Assembly (NCBI GenBank): GCA_963971405.1
Contig: OZ020486.1
Location: forward strand, 31,643,419-31,707,418
Length of the DNA stretch: 64,000 nt
Reading direction: 5' to 3'
Origin: Psococerastis gibbosa
Lineage: Eukaryota > Arthropoda > Insecta > Psocodea > Psocidae
Shown: piece by piece, positions 32,673 to 44,759 of the stretch
Layout of the letters: every line of letters starts with the position of its first letter
Numbering within the stretch: the stretch's first letter is position 1
Translations under genes and position numbers: made by a program
The notes under the pieces: generated by a model
Told to the model about the DNA's origin: nothing
Database searches by the model: none
What the model saw: only the letters and a program-made list of their open reading frames with translations

Positions 32673-33440
32673 GTCACTTAGAACATCAAGTCGAACATCA
32701 CTCCTAGATACGAGATAAGGCGAAACACTCGGGGTCGGTTAGAAACTACATTATTATTGTAAATGCTGCGAGATGGTGCTATTATCCCATAAATTTTGAA
32801 TTTTGGAAATTGCATAACAAAGAAAGCACTTTGCCGAATATAAGGTAGGTCAAAACAGAAGCATTTATCTTTTAAAATGTAATATAAGGGTTAGTAATGA
32901 GGAGCAAACTTTCAAAACGGCACTAATTCATTTTCGTAAAATGTTCAGGAAACACGAAAAACATAATTATTTCGGCTTTATTATAACGGGAATATAAGAT
33001 TTTAACCCTTCAGAAGACTGGATTACAAATTTTTTGTTTTCGTGTTGATTAGCAATTCTGATTCAACTCATCTTCAAGATGGAAAATCGATGATAAAATC
33101 AAATTTTAATTTTCTTGGATTTGTGACGTTTTGAAAGTTTGCTCCTCAGTTTACATAGCAAGCGGTTCGGGAGCGGGTATGGTGTAAAATAAACATAGGA
33201 TATGCTTGTTGTTCTGTGTTTACATGTGGCAAAGTGTTTCCTTCTCATAAACCTTGTCTTAAAAATCTATATGCACAAAATAAACCAACTGCAAGCTTTT
33301 CTTATGGATATATTACGCGGGACCCGCTCCCTCAACCGCCTGCTATAAGCGGGGTTATGCCAGCATATCAATACACTGTACTAGCCATACTGTATAATAA
33401 ACAAAATAGTCTCCTTAGTAACTTTGTAAAACTTGCTGTC
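32673..33440. other. 3' UTR or downstream flank of the Senseless-like gene
   Basis: AT-rich sequence without another gene. An AATAAA near 33188 could be a polyadenylation signal. The frame at 33216-33452 has no recognisable domain. Confidence 0.4.
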
Positions 33441-33441
33441 A

Positions 33442-34038
33442 CTCATTGTTAAAAATAACTTTGTATAGTTTTACGTAATACAATAAAATTAAAAAATACA
33501 CAACCGGTTTCGGCTCACGCCATCGTCAAGTGTGATTGAAAACAGATTAAAACAAAACGGTATGCAAGCTAAAACAAAACAAAACGCATTGTCAGGATAA
33601 CACACAGCATCGCATAAAGTAAACAATTTAAATTGAACAATTAAACATTAACCAATGGAAGCGCCAACAAGGGGGAACTGCTTAAAAAGGTTCTGTCATT
33701 AAGTAACGTTTTGTTTTTAACCATGGTTTCCCTAATATCAATGGTTTCTAAATTATCAAGAAGTGTCCCCTTGTTGGCTACGTCATGTAAGATCTTAAAA
33801 TTATCGAAATCACTGGCATGGCTGTGTGGGTGTTTATATGTTGGGTTATGGCGGACTGAGTGTCGGGTTTTCCTACCCCCGTCTACGCTCCGCTATGCTT
33901 TCTTTAAAACCTCTCCCAGTTTGTCCAATATTTAAGCTACCACAATCATTACAGTCTAGTTGATAAACCCCTGATTTCCTCCCTTTTTAAATTTAATTTT
34001 ATTACGTAAAACTATACAAAGTTATTTTTAACAATGAG
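33442..34038 (-). mobile_element. Second Penelope-like family (PLE-2) with inverted ends
   Basis: A minus-strand element flanked by an inverted repeat of about 45 bp: CTCATTGTTAAAAATAACTT at 33442 and its complement ending at 34038. The match continues through TGTATAGTTTTACGTAATA. The 3' UTR on the minus strand has CACTTGACGATGGCGTGAGC and CGAAACCGGTTGTG, a typical Penelope-like terminus. The element begins inside the endonuclease and is therefore truncated. The 5' end carries an inverted copy of its own 3' end, as in PLE-1. I found no target duplication. Confidence 0.7.
33641..33990 (-). pseudogene. PLE-2 GIY-YIG endonuclease remnant (frameshifted)
   Basis: On the minus strand: KSGVYQLDCNDCGSLNIGQT followed by GRGFKESIAERRRG and a stop, the start of a GIY-YIG domain (GVY...CGSLNIGQTGR). 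After a frameshift the reading continues in another frame as RHNPTYKHPHSHASDF, NFKILHDVANKGTLLDNLE and TIDIRETMVKN, to a stop at 33641-33643. The Leu-Asn in SLNIG replaces the usual LYIG, which together with the frameshift shows decay. It is clearly a different family from PLE-1, because the Cys spacing and downstream blocks differ. Confidence 0.7.
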
Positions 34039-35779
34039 ATACTGAATAATAACTGAATAAGTGATGATGTACCATACACGAATTGGGGATGTGTTCTCAC
34101 TTTAAACTTGAAATTTCTTCCACCAATTAATTAAGATTTGAGTTTAACTGCTGTTTAGTATACCTGGATACCTGTGACATATGTACGTGTAAAATGTGGT
34201 CAATATTGCTGCGCTGAAAGTCCCTCATTTGGGGTCATTTCTGAAGTGTGAAATGGATTTTAAAATAGGTACCTGCAATTCCAATGTACATAGATCAATA
34301 ATATAAGGGGAGCTTTAAAATATGTGCAATAGCGGTAGGTATTACATTAATTAACATAGAATAGCGTGTAAAATATATTATTAAATTACTAATGGTACTA
34401 TATGCAATAGTACAGTAATGTACCTGGTAGAGTACAGCACTAATTCCATACGTGACATTCCAAAATATGTTAATGAAGTTAGTTGTAATTTTATAAGAAT
34501 TGTAAAATTGTGATGTACTGTAAATATTACATTTATTGAAAAGTCCTCTATAAAAAATTAAAATATAGGCTACTAGTTAAATACAGTCATTTTGCAACTT
34601 CAGCGCCTTGCAGGAATATTGCTTTGCCCGTTTTCCAGTTCTTCAACCAGTCTACTTAAATCTTGGCATTCTTTAATTCTTTAATGGATTTAAATTTATA
34701 GTCTTTACTCTCATTAAATTAAATGGGGTGACCAAAATTAGTTTTACAAATTCATAATATAAAGTAAGCCAACTTGTGAATTGTTAGTAAAAACTGTGAC
34801 AATGTTCATTTTAATAATTAAAAAATCCATTAGGCAATTATTGCCTAGATCTAGATTGCTTTACATTGCTTTGAAGCATCGCTTATAAAATTATTGTACC
34901 AGGTTCCCACTCTACAGCAACCGCAATGAAAATTACTGTTTACCCCATTAAAATTAACTTTAGGATTCACACGGGACGACAAACCAAGGCCATTTTATGT
35001 TCCGTGCCCGGCAACTTTTCTTTCTTGCAAAATACCGTATCTCAAATTAAAATAGGTAGGCACCATATACAGTACATTTATTAAAAAATACAAAATAGGC
35101 GCAAAATTGTTTTTGTTTTTTCCTACACATAGTAACTATGTATAACTGTTATACTTTTGTTTAGCCTACCTCAAATATGTTATTTACAAATGGGTACACC
35201 TGAAAATGTTTGTCTTTACCTTTCGCACATGCAAAATAATGTGAGTTTCAGATTGTACGAGTGTGGAAGTGCAGATGTTAATGCATATACTGTACGTTAT
35301 GGACTAGATTCTGAAATACAATACGCCTAGACTAATTTACAGAGAGATACAGTAATTGCTACATTTCCCTACGCCCTGTGTTATTTGTTCCGTTTTAATT
35401 ATACCAAGATATTAAATGTTGCTAGTGTTTTATTATTGCCGATTTGATTTGATTTGATGCATGGGAGCTTGCACGGGTACCAACTATAAGATAAGAGTGG
35501 AGGGGAGGTGTAAACAGTGTCGTAACCAGGGCGACACTAACATTAATATATACAAAATTGATTTCCCCCTGCCCCTGAGGGCCGCGACTATGCCGATTTT
35601 TTTAATTTTTTTATTTTAGTAAAAATGTACACAAAATAATTGTATATTGGAAAGTGCTATTCAAAATAAGTGCTAAACAAAAATAAGCGAATACTGAACT
35701 GCATAGTAGGCCCCTAGTGTTAATAGGTCGAGGCAGCTAGGTATTAGAGGCCCAAAAGCAAAATAGAGAACCGGTCCGA
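34039..35779. other. AT-rich non-coding stretch
   Basis: No gene or RNA recognised. Near 35600-35690 there is a partial match to the short GTAAACA-type MITE (AAAAATGTACACAAAATAAT). Confidence 0.4.
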
Positions 35780-36640
35780 GTTTACTCGAACATGCTTTCC
35801 AATTTATCAAAATTAGCAGACAGAGAAAACGAATAATTTCCCTTTGGTTAAGTTTCCATTATCTCGGGGGGGGGGGGGGGGGGTTGTCCGCCTGATGTCA
35901 CTGGAGGTGAATTAAATTCTAGATATGTCAGACCACCACATTACCACATAGCAATAATGGTAGGGCACGCAATGCATCAATGCACTTAAACGTGAATTTC
36001 TATTTTTTTTTTCAAAAAAACTTTTTTACACACAACCAAATAGTTTTTTGGGAAAGCAACCTGTCCGGTTTCGTTACTCAATTTAACACCTAAAACATGC
36101 CTGAAGGTAGAAATCATCGATAGAAAGGTTTCGCAGAAAAATTATTTTTTAATCATTTTTCATGAAAATTGAGTTATTTTTATTTTTTTACCCCCTGAAG
36201 CAAACTATCAAGGGGCAAGCGACCCCCCGCATTTTGTTAACATTAATAACGACTACAAGATATGTGAATTTAAAAGAAATCGTTGAACGTTTTTGAAAAA
36301 TAATTTCTTTAGGCTTTATTTTTTATTTTTTTGAGAATAAACCCCCCCCCCCCCAAATTGAGTTAGCCCAAAATAAAAAAAGAGTCTCGAGGCATGATTT
36401 TTGTGAACCTACATGTAAAATTTCTTCGAAATCGGCTGAGTAGTTTGCCCGGAAATCGATGAACAGACAGACAGACATACAGACATACAGACAGACAGAG
36501 CGACAGACAGACATTTCGTAAAAACCACTTTTTTGGGTTCCTAGTACCTCAAAACGTGTAAATCTGTTGAAATCTCGGAATCGAAAATTTCGACCATCAC
36601 AGAGCTTTCCTTATACTACGTATAAATTGGAAAGCAATAG
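35780..36640 (-). repeat. Interspersed repeat E, copy 2 (inverted)
   Basis: Reverse-complement copy of the repeat at 54828-55690. From right to left it has ATAAATTGGAAAGCA, TTTACACGTTTTGAGGTACT, a TGTC/GACA run, the GTTTGCCCGGAAATCGATG block, a C13 run and TTGCCCCTTGATAGTTTGC. It ends TGCTTTCCAATTTATC at about 35805. Similarity with the 55-kb copy continues outward through CGAGTTTACTCGAACA. A run of 18 G (35866-35883) interrupts it. Confidence 0.65.
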
Positions 36641-37165
36641 ATAAAATATTACTCTGAAAAAAACAGAACGCACTATTTTATTACCGTGTGCATAAGAAAG
36701 TTAAATAACTATAATAATTATGAACCAATCGGACACCCCCACTAATTCATAAAAAGTCGATTTTCTCATAAACCAACTATCGATCATTAAGACGCAAATG
36801 AGTAGCATAGAAGTAGAAGAAATGCTTCTCTACATTTAATACATTCATACTTTGTTGCCGGAGCACTGAGACAGCTTGACCACAATTTTTGAAGGCGTGA
36901 AATAAATCCCAAATTGTGGCCAAAAGGATATATACGGTACTATGCCTTATAATGGTGAGGAGCGTTTCTTCTACAGCTCATTATTGGCTTAAATGATCCA
37001 AATTTTATTAGGAATTTGACTTTTTACAAAAGAAGTCTAGTGGGGTATCCTATTATATTTAAATCATAATTTCAAATAAAAATGCAGATACAGCAATCTA
37101 TATTTTTGTATTGTAATTACACAAACAAAGGAATTAGGAGTCTTGTTAATACAGGCCTACTAATA
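36641..37165. other. AT-rich non-coding stretch
   Basis: Nothing recognised between repeat E and the TIR element at 37166. Confidence 0.4.
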
Positions 37166-38288
37166 GTAGGGGAGCCCATGATGCTAAATGGGGATTTACT
37201 CGAGCGTCATAGAGACCTGTTGGGTTTCAAAGCTTAGGTGTTAAAAAGAAGAAAATGTTATATAAAGTATACTTCTTCAGCGGTGGAGTTAGCGGCTATC
37301 GATTTTCAAAAATATAAAAAAAAACTGCTACGTGGACATACTCGAGCGCGTCAGATTAAGACATATATGGTTCGTCTTTGTGTCCTGGACGTGTTGTTTC
37401 ATAATCTGACGATTATCTGGAGGGATTTGCTTAATCTGACAATTTTTGTACAATAGAACAATAGATTTTTTAAAACCGCTGAACTTAATCAATTGAAAAA
37501 GACATTTAATATTAAATATAATATTATATCATAGTAATATTAATAATATTAAATAGTAAGTTTTTATAAACTTTAGTTCACATAACTTTAAATATTAAAA
37601 TAGCAAATAAGTCAAAACGTTGGAAAAACGTTGTAAATAATAACATGGTGTCATGGCAACAGTGCCAACAGTAAGGAGGTAAAGATGTTACAAAATAAAC
37701 TAACTGGATACAAAGCTTTATTTTAATCTAGTGTGCTAAGCATAGGAGGTTTTTATTTTTATATAATAATATCACGGCGTCATGGCAACAGAAATCATAG
37801 TGGGTAGACGAGTATATTATAGGCATGACACAGCTGCTAGCATTAAACTTTCTCGAAGAATCTTTGTTACTTCGGCTTGTGGAAATCGTCAGATTACAAA
37901 TTTTTCGTTATTTATATTGGTTATATTGGTTATCCCTGAATTATTTCCTTTCGAAAAAAAAATAATTTAGTCACGCTCGAGAATGTCGAGGTGACGTTTT
38001 TTTTACAACTTTGTAGACCCCTCCTTTCTTTATGTCACTACGAAATTGTCAGATTAGTGAAATATACACTTTTTAGCATGTAATTAGCTCACCATCCCTT
38101 AATCTGACGCGCTCGAGAATATCCGATGATCAATTTTTTTTTACTAATCTGATCCTTTATTCTTCACGGCCGGCCATACATACGGGGCTCATATTTGGTG
38201 GAGGCAATTAACAGGTTCAAGGTATTCTCCTGTATCTTAATCTGCCGCGCTCGAGTAAATCCACAAATCCCCGCTTGGGCTCCCCTAC
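37166..38288. mobile_element. TIR DNA element of 1123 bp, TA target duplication
   Basis: GTAGGGGAGCCCATGATGCT at the left and its relative GGGCTCCCCTAC at the right are flanked by TA (37164-37165, 38289-38290). Subterminal blocks with CTCGAG are also inverted: GGGGATTTACTCGAGCG against CGCTCGAGTAAATCC. Further CTCGAGCGCGTCAGATTAAG-type motifs repeat inside at about 37340 and 38100. Internal frames are 60-70 codons with no transposase motif, so it looks non-autonomous, of Tc1/mariner-like target preference. Confidence 0.75.
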
Positions 38289-38290
38289 TA

Positions 38291-39980
38291 TAATAGATTC
38301 TGACAGTTTTTAAGTACGGTGTTCCGTTACCTATGCTACGCTAAATGCTATACCGTTTATATGAAACTTTACCTATTATCTGAAACCTAAATTGGAAAAA
38401 GAAATAATAAGATTTCAGTAACAGCATTAGTTCAATTGATCTCCTCAAGATGCTGCGCTAAGACCCCAAAAACAGAACAAATGAGATATCGGTCTTGAGC
38501 GAAATGGAAGATTAAATTGATTTCTTGGCGCAGAGAATAGAGAAATCAAACAAAACGAGCACAGAAAATTTAGAAAACAATCCTCAGACAGCCAGGCTAT
38601 ATCCAATTCCCAAAAGGCAAGCATAGACGGAATTGGAAGCTCAATCTTAAAATCGGTTTTTTAGATTCCGAAAGCTCTCTAGAAACAAATAGCTTTCTGA
38701 GGGAATATGGAATTTGGGGGGAAGGGGGGGGGGCGAGGAGAAGATGAGGTTTCCTGGAGAAATGAAGAAAGGGGAGGAGGTCGCCCTTCCTTCGCTGTTA
38801 TGGAATTGAGCGGCACGTCAGCGGTAGTAACGTTATGGTTTTACGGGGGAAATATGCGGGTGCCTCGTTTTAAAGTCAGCTTGTGTGAATTTCATCTTTA
38901 CAAAGTCAAGGGTTGTCGAAATGAGATGAAAAGGTGGTTCAACATGGCGTTAATCTAAGGTTAATTTAATGGTTTTATATCAGTTATATAGAGTAGGTAA
39001 GTAGTTCATTTGAAGCGAGAGATTGAGAGTTCGATTCCTTATTAAAAGAAAAACTTTTGTATTACTCCTAATAAAAAGCATAGGTGTAAAAATTCATTAA
39101 GTTAATACCAATTGTCTCCTATCAAATTTCGATAGTCAATGAGCGATGAAATATATGCTGACGTCAAGAGGCATTTCTTTGATTTCTTTTGCCTTTTAGC
39201 TGATGGGTTATCGCATTTGCATTTGGTATATTTTAAATCATTCTCAGTCATTACAAGAATTCCAGAAAAATGTTTTATTGATCACCTCACCCTGGTTCCG
39301 GGATGGAACTTCTGCTGAGACAATGAGCGAAACTGCACCTTCAATCCTAGCTCTAGAACGGAATCAGTAAGTTATGTCAGCACGTCCACAGTCTCTGGAA
39401 AGCATCTGAAGCATCAAGCCATGAAAAGTATCCAGAGAACTCGACAAGAAGGAGTGAAAGCTTCCATACTATGAAGAATTGATTGAAGAAGACGGATTGA
39501 TTGTGACTTGAGTGATAAACTAATGAATTTATGGACAGAGCGTAAGGAATTAACGGAAACAAACGAAGCATTATTAATTAATTAAAGTACAAAAAATAGG
39601 TACCGGTACGCGTTAGGATTGAGATGTGCGTCGAATTTCGATAGGCTACCTGTCCATCTTTCGATTTGTTTTCTTAAATACGGCCAATAATTTTCCTAGT
39701 TAATTTTACACGGAATCACATAGAGGAAGCACGAACCAATATAGGATACCTGAAAAATTATCAAAGCAGCACACAATATATTTTAGTTCCCCTTGAAATA
39801 ATAAAATCGAAATCGGAACAGGGTGTTCGGTTTACTGTGTGTCACTGTCAGAAAACTATAATTTTATGTACAGTATATTTATTGAACATTTCACAGTACA
39901 ATAGACCAGCCCATTTCTATGAATTTATTTGTTTATGTCTAATTTTTATCCCTTTCCTATGTAAGGAAAAATATCTCAGC
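38291..39980. other. Non-coding stretch
   Basis: No gene recognised. A G-rich segment with ten consecutive G lies at 38724-38733. The frame at 38707-38958 starts in this segment and has no domain. Confidence 0.4.
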
Positions 39981-39984
39981 CTAG

Positions 39985-40124
39985 GGCGGGGTTTCCATTG
40001 ACCTCGTATTGCAGAATGCACATGACGTTGACGTGGTAGCAGACATCATTAATAAGTCTTTAATGTCTGCTACCACGTTAACGTTATGTGCATTCTGCAA
40101 TACGACGTCAATGGAAACGCCACC
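39985..40124. mobile_element. MITE family F, copy 3 (140 bp palindrome)
   Basis: GGCGGGGTTTCCATTGACCT on the left and GACGTCAATGGAAACGCCACC on the right end an almost full-length palindrome through GCAGAATGCACATGACGTT. It is flanked by the 3-bp repeat TAG (39982-39984, 40125-40127). The arms share ATTGCAGAATGCA with copies 2, 4 and 5. Confidence 0.75.
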
Positions 40125-40229
40125 TAGGTTTTAAAATCGGAGGGAACCTTGGCTCGCGCGCTGCAGCGCGTGTTGTTCCTTTGGGAGTTGACTTCGGAAT
40201 CGAAAAAAACCCCGTGGACCCCTCCCATA

Positions 40230-40542
40230 GGCGCCCATTCCACCGACCGGCTAGGCCTATTTACAAAAACGGTGACGTGGTAGCAGACATTCAAGACTTG
40301 GGTGGCGTTTCCATTGACCTCGCATTGCAGAATGCAAATGACATTGACGGAAATTAGAATTTTTCTTTTTATAGAAATCTATTAAAATGTTTGAACTTAA
40401 CATATCCCATGACGCCATTTTTTAATTTTAGTTTGTTTGTTTGTGATTTTACTGTATGATCATTGATCAATTTTAGCTATGGCATAGAGGAAAATAAACA
40501 TTTCCGTCAATTCTGCAATGCGAGGTCAGTGGAATGGGCGCC
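40230..40542. mobile_element. MITE family F, copy 4 (313 bp, asymmetric)
   Basis: The left side is the same nested outer-plus-inner arm as copy 2. On the right, the inner arm (GCAATGCGAGGTCAGTGG) runs directly into the outer terminus AATGGGCGCC, so the outer right arm is missing. It is flanked by the 3-bp repeat ATA (40227-40229, 40543-40545). It lies only about 105 bp from copy 3. Confidence 0.85.
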
Positions 40543-40545
40543 ATA

Positions 40546-42576
40546 TTCTTTTACAATTGCGGTCTGCTTGCAACGACGATAAATTCTGTAGACTGGGTAA
40601 ATCAGACAGGAATCAAATTCAGTTGGTCTGGTTGTCGGGGTCAATTGGGTAAATTTGAGCCACGCCCGCTGTGACAACATTGCTGCTGCTTCTTCGAGTC
40701 GTTAGCTGGCTAATGAACGTGCGAACATACAAAGCTGCTGTCCTGCACTCTACACCCATGCTTAGCTTGTGGTCGAGCATGGAATCCTAAAAATACTCAT
40801 CAGTGTGATTGCTTAGATTGGATGTCTTCAGGGCCGGATGAGGCATTCCAAAAAGTGGGAATAGCAAAGCTATTTTTAGCGTGGCCTTTGCTTATGAAGG
40901 CGTAATGTATCCGTGCTAATTTAGTTAACAACTGTACCTTACTGCATTGATTAGTACATACATTATACTTTAGTACCGTAGTACTTAATAACAATTGAGT
41001 TCTTCTAGGTTTAAGTGGTCTGGTTTAATTTGAACTCCTGCCTTTGAGCCCGAACTAATTGGGAGATTGTAGTCAGGGCCATGTAAAACTGTGAAAACCT
41101 TTAACCGTAATTTGGACTACAATCTTTACAATATTCAAATGAATCTGAAACTCATAAGTTAACTTTGATCACCCGGGGACATCTTTTTCTAACCACAAGT
41201 AGTCATAGCCCTCATAGGAACTCCTTCTCTGTCTTACAGTCACTAGGGACAGGATATTGGACTGGGCTCGGTACGTTATTTTTAATTTGGGTGATTATTT
41301 CAAAAGTACTTTTAAAATATAGCCTACTAATATTTATTTAAGTTTAGCTGTGTTTGATTTGTGTGTCGATGTAATTATAATTATTCTTTGTGTGCAAACA
41401 GAGGCAGATGTAAACATATTCGTGGAAAAATATAAAATCGTTATTATGAATTAAGAGGGGGTCAGTTTGATCACTGTTGGAGACAAAAGCCAGAAAATGT
41501 TCTCATATGGTAAGCTGAGTTACTACAGTATTACACATAGGTATGGTATAATGTACTATAGATAAAATTGTATCATGAATAGCTACTTGTATACTACTTG
41601 CTACTTATATCTAGGTACGTGTATAACAATATCGGCGGAGGCTAGTCGCCGTAATATTACTAAAGCCCTACAATAATCATAAATATATCGTACATCGTGC
41701 ATAAGAACCCATTTACGACTAGGTACAGGCACAAGCCATTTGTATGTGTATCACAGTAAAGGTGTACAGTATAGTGTACCGTATAGTTGGAATTAAAGGA
41801 AAGTACATATCAGTTATTACCTAGTTTTTTATTTGGTTGCCTTGTCATGTCTGCTAAATTCTGAGTTTTGGTTTTTGCATTCTTTTCTGTTTTACAACTA
41901 TTTGAATTTTGCCACCAGGATGCTATATCAGTTTGTCTATTTCACAAAAGGAAATTATTATTAATGGAGAACTTTCCAACAAAAAAAAAACCCTCGGATT
42001 AGCGCGACGATTAAATACGAGTATGTACTACAATATTTCAGTGAAACCTACAGTATGTATGTACTACCCAACCACTATAGGATGACATTTAGAATACTTT
42101 GTTTATTCGAGCACAAAATCGACGTTTTTCATCCTATCGTGATGGGGTAGTACCCACCATTATTTCCGGATGAAAAATACTTATAGCGCCAACCTGGGAA
42201 ACAATGAGCAAGAGTTCAGGTCCGTACGAAAGAGAGAGGGAAGCTGGGGGAAGGGGGGAGAGTGAGGAACCGGGAAATGGGAGAGCTCCGTAGCCGGGGA
42301 TTGGGGAAATCGTATTTTATTTTGCATAAATTGAAAGACTTTGGGAAGGAAATTGGAGTTTGAAAGTTGGCAACTTCGTTTGCAAGATAAACTTATTACT
42401 ATCTGTCGTCGCTTTGCGAGGCGAATACATGAGGAGGCTCAGTTTCATCCCCAGGGAGTCGACTGTCGTCTTGGATCCAGCAGAAGCCCGAATGGGGAGT
42501 GGGGGACTTTCGCACACAACACCTTTACCAAGTCCTTCGATTTTCTATTCACTTATACTTTCGATAGGCTCATAAA
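40546..42576. other. Non-coding stretch
   Basis: No gene, RNA or repeated sequence recognised. Open frames near 42317-42595 overlap on both strands and show no domain. Confidence 0.4.
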
Positions 42577-42578
42577 TA

Positions 42579-43138
42579 CAACCCTGGGACATTGAAGTTG
42601 GACCACCTTGCATCTTAACAGTGTTTTTTTTAAACGTTTTTTCATAAATTCTGATTTAATTAGAAAAAGCTAGTACATATGGGTAGATTGGTGAATAGGG
42701 AGATCATTCCTTTATAAAATTTCAGATATAAATACTGAATACCATTATCATATCACAGCAGAAAACGCTGCGAGGAAAATGAAGTTGGACAGAATTAATT
42801 TCAGCATTTAATATTAATATAGTAATATCGCCCTGGCTGGAAATAATAGATTGAGCCCGAAGTGGCACTCTGCCGATGAACCCCTAGATTTTTTGGAAAG
42901 ACATACATTTTAAAGCTCATTGCAAGCGGTCCTCGCAGTGTTCTCTTCGATCGCCATTTTAAAAATGATATAGGCAAGTAACTTAATATTTATTTATGTA
43001 ATTCTATAAAGGAATGATGCCTCTACCCGTATATTAGTTTTTTATAATGAAATCAGAATTTTATTTTAAAAAAAAAAGTCAATAAAATTGACACTGTTAA
43101 AATGCAGGGTGGTCCAACTTCAATGTCCTATAGGGTTG
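42579..43138. mobile_element. Tc1/mariner-like non-autonomous element (560 bp)
   Basis: Terminal inverted repeats of about 45 bp: CAACCCTGGGACATTGAAG at 42579 and the complement CTTCAATGTCCTATAGGGTTG at the right, continuing through GTTGGACCACC.TGCAT.TTAACAGTG. They are flanked by TA (42577-42578, 43139-43140). The 470-bp interior has no transposase. TA duplication and TIR type point to the Tc1/mariner superfamily. Confidence 0.8.
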
Positions 43139-43850
43139 TATATAACTTTTATTTATCCTGCATGTGCCACGATAAAGTGAGTGAGAGCCGAGAAGATATT
43201 TCGTTCTAAAAAATATTGTTTAAGGTTTGTTCGTACCATAAAGGTTCAAAATATTTTCTAAACAAACAAGTGAATGACCGAGTGAATTTGGCGAAATTAA
43301 TTAATTTCTCCTTGAACAGCCACAATGATTTGAAAATGGTCAGTTGAAAAATTTACCAAAGTTAGAGCTTTTGCAGTTCATTCACATTCACTCACGTGAA
43401 ATATTATTCCTGGTCTAGAGTGAAAAGTTGGTGACTTGGACTAACCCTTATTATTCCTAACCTGAACTAAATAATTCCCTCAATAATTTCCCCTTTCTGG
43501 ACGTTAATTGCATATTACTTCATATTTCCTGATATTACGACCGTAACAACGGCTCGGATATTTGTTGACTGTGCGCTCCCATTTTGTGATTTACAATCTT
43601 CTTTACACGCGTTTCTGTTTGTCCACTGCAGAGCTCGGCTGTGTCTCCACGTGCTTGCTTTATAGTGTTTGCTTCCGGTCGTCAGTTCGTCACACGCTAG
43701 TCCTTCTATTTTAATTTTTCCCTTTATGGTATTTATTCTATTCCCCTGCTGACTACCGTAAACCGAGCTTCGTTCTCTTATTAGTTAAAGGCAATCCGCT
43801 TAGGTTATTTGATTAGGAATGGGTTAAGTGGATCAAGCCACTACGAATGG
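43139..43850. other. Non-coding stretch
   Basis: No gene or repeat recognised. Confidence 0.35.
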
Positions 43851-43854
43851 ATGC

Positions 43855-44225
43855 TGACGTCAGGAAACTTCCTTACAGGTCAGCGCATTGATGACATTCA
43901 GCTTAACCAGAGGACACGTGTGGTGGCACTGCACCTCGGACGCGAGCAACTTTGTCCTCCAAGCATCCCAACAGCTTGATCGACAGCCCAATCCCAAGAA
44001 CACTACCAAGAGGTGTCGCGCCATCCAGGACAACCACTGGGCACAATCACCTCGCCACCGATCTGCACCGCATTGGGATCTTCCAACCAGCCAGAAGGGT
44101 GCCCCATATGCGAGGAACCACGGATGGATGCTGCTCACCCCTACCGACGGAGGACAACGGCTTCGTGGAGATATCTGGCTTATACTGGTCAGAGCGTCAC
44201 ATGCTAAGGGTGGGCGTTTACTAGT
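43855..44225 (+). pseudogene. LINE C-terminal remnant (zinc-knuckle tail)
   Basis: Readable blocks in shifting frames: LNQRTRVVALHLGREQL, then TTGHNHLATDLHRIGIFQPA, then CPICEEPRMDAAH and WRYLAYTGQS. The order TGHN.L...LHRIG....CP.C...MDA.H is the tail after RT/RNase H in LINEs of the Jockey/R1/I type. At least two frameshifts separate the blocks, so it is an old inactive copy. It lies just upstream of the copia element and is unrelated to it. Confidence 0.6.
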
Positions 44226-44372
44226 AGGTAATTAAGTAAGGAAACTTTCTTCATTTCTTGCCCAGTATTGGTTACCGTACTGTTGCCCTACTATAACTTG
44301 TGTCGCACTGACTGCATACGCAGCCGAAGCATAGGTAAATGATAATCCTTTTTTATTTGTAGCATTAAAGAA

Positions 44373-44377
44373 GAGGT
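44373..44377. repeat. Copia target-site duplication, left (GAGGT)
   Basis: GAGGT precedes the 5' LTR and is repeated directly after the 3' LTR at 49003-49007. A 5-bp duplication is the usual length for copia elements. Confidence 0.95.
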
Positions 44378-44630
44378 TGTTGAAATAATTTTTTAAATTA
44401 TAATTTTTGCTATTTCATAATAAAATAATAATAAAATTAAAAATAATAATAATGAAAATAAATATTAATTTAATAATATTTTGTTTGTCTATGACATTGT
44501 CTGTGACACTGTTTAGAGTTTACAATGTTTTTTACTTCCTTGCTACAAAGATGGCGAATACACAATATTAATTCAAAGTGTGATATTTTTTATCTATAAA
44601 TTTAAAACCGATCCAAGGCATAACCCAACA
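44378..44630 (+). repeat. Copia 5' LTR
   Basis: TGTTGAAATAATTTTTTAAA ... CATAACCCAACA, 253 bp, very AT-rich with ATAAT-type repeats in the first half. It contains the element's promoter by analogy. A TATA-like stretch (TTTTTATCTATAAATTT) lies near 44587-44603. Confidence 0.95.
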
Positions 44631-44644
44631 GGTTAAGGGCCCAG
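44631..44644 (+). other. Copia primer-binding site (half-tRNA-iMet type)
   Basis: GGTTAAGGGCCCAG directly follows the 5' LTR. As I recall, Drosophila copia uses GGTTATGGGCCCAG, complementary to the anticodon-side interior of initiator tRNA-Met rather than its 3' end. This site differs from it by one base. Confidence 0.8.
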
Positions 44645-44759
44645 ATAAATCGGGAAACCAAGATGTTCCGTAAAATCAATTAAAAAGAAAAATTAAAAAT
44701 AATAATTAAAATTGTCGCGTGTGCAAAGTGCTTGTGTAACCTAATCTTACCAGTACACC

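Noticed and set aside
44013-44235. Overlapping short frames as an independent gene upstream of copia
   Set aside because: The readable blocks belong to a frameshifted LINE C-terminus, and no single frame is conserved.
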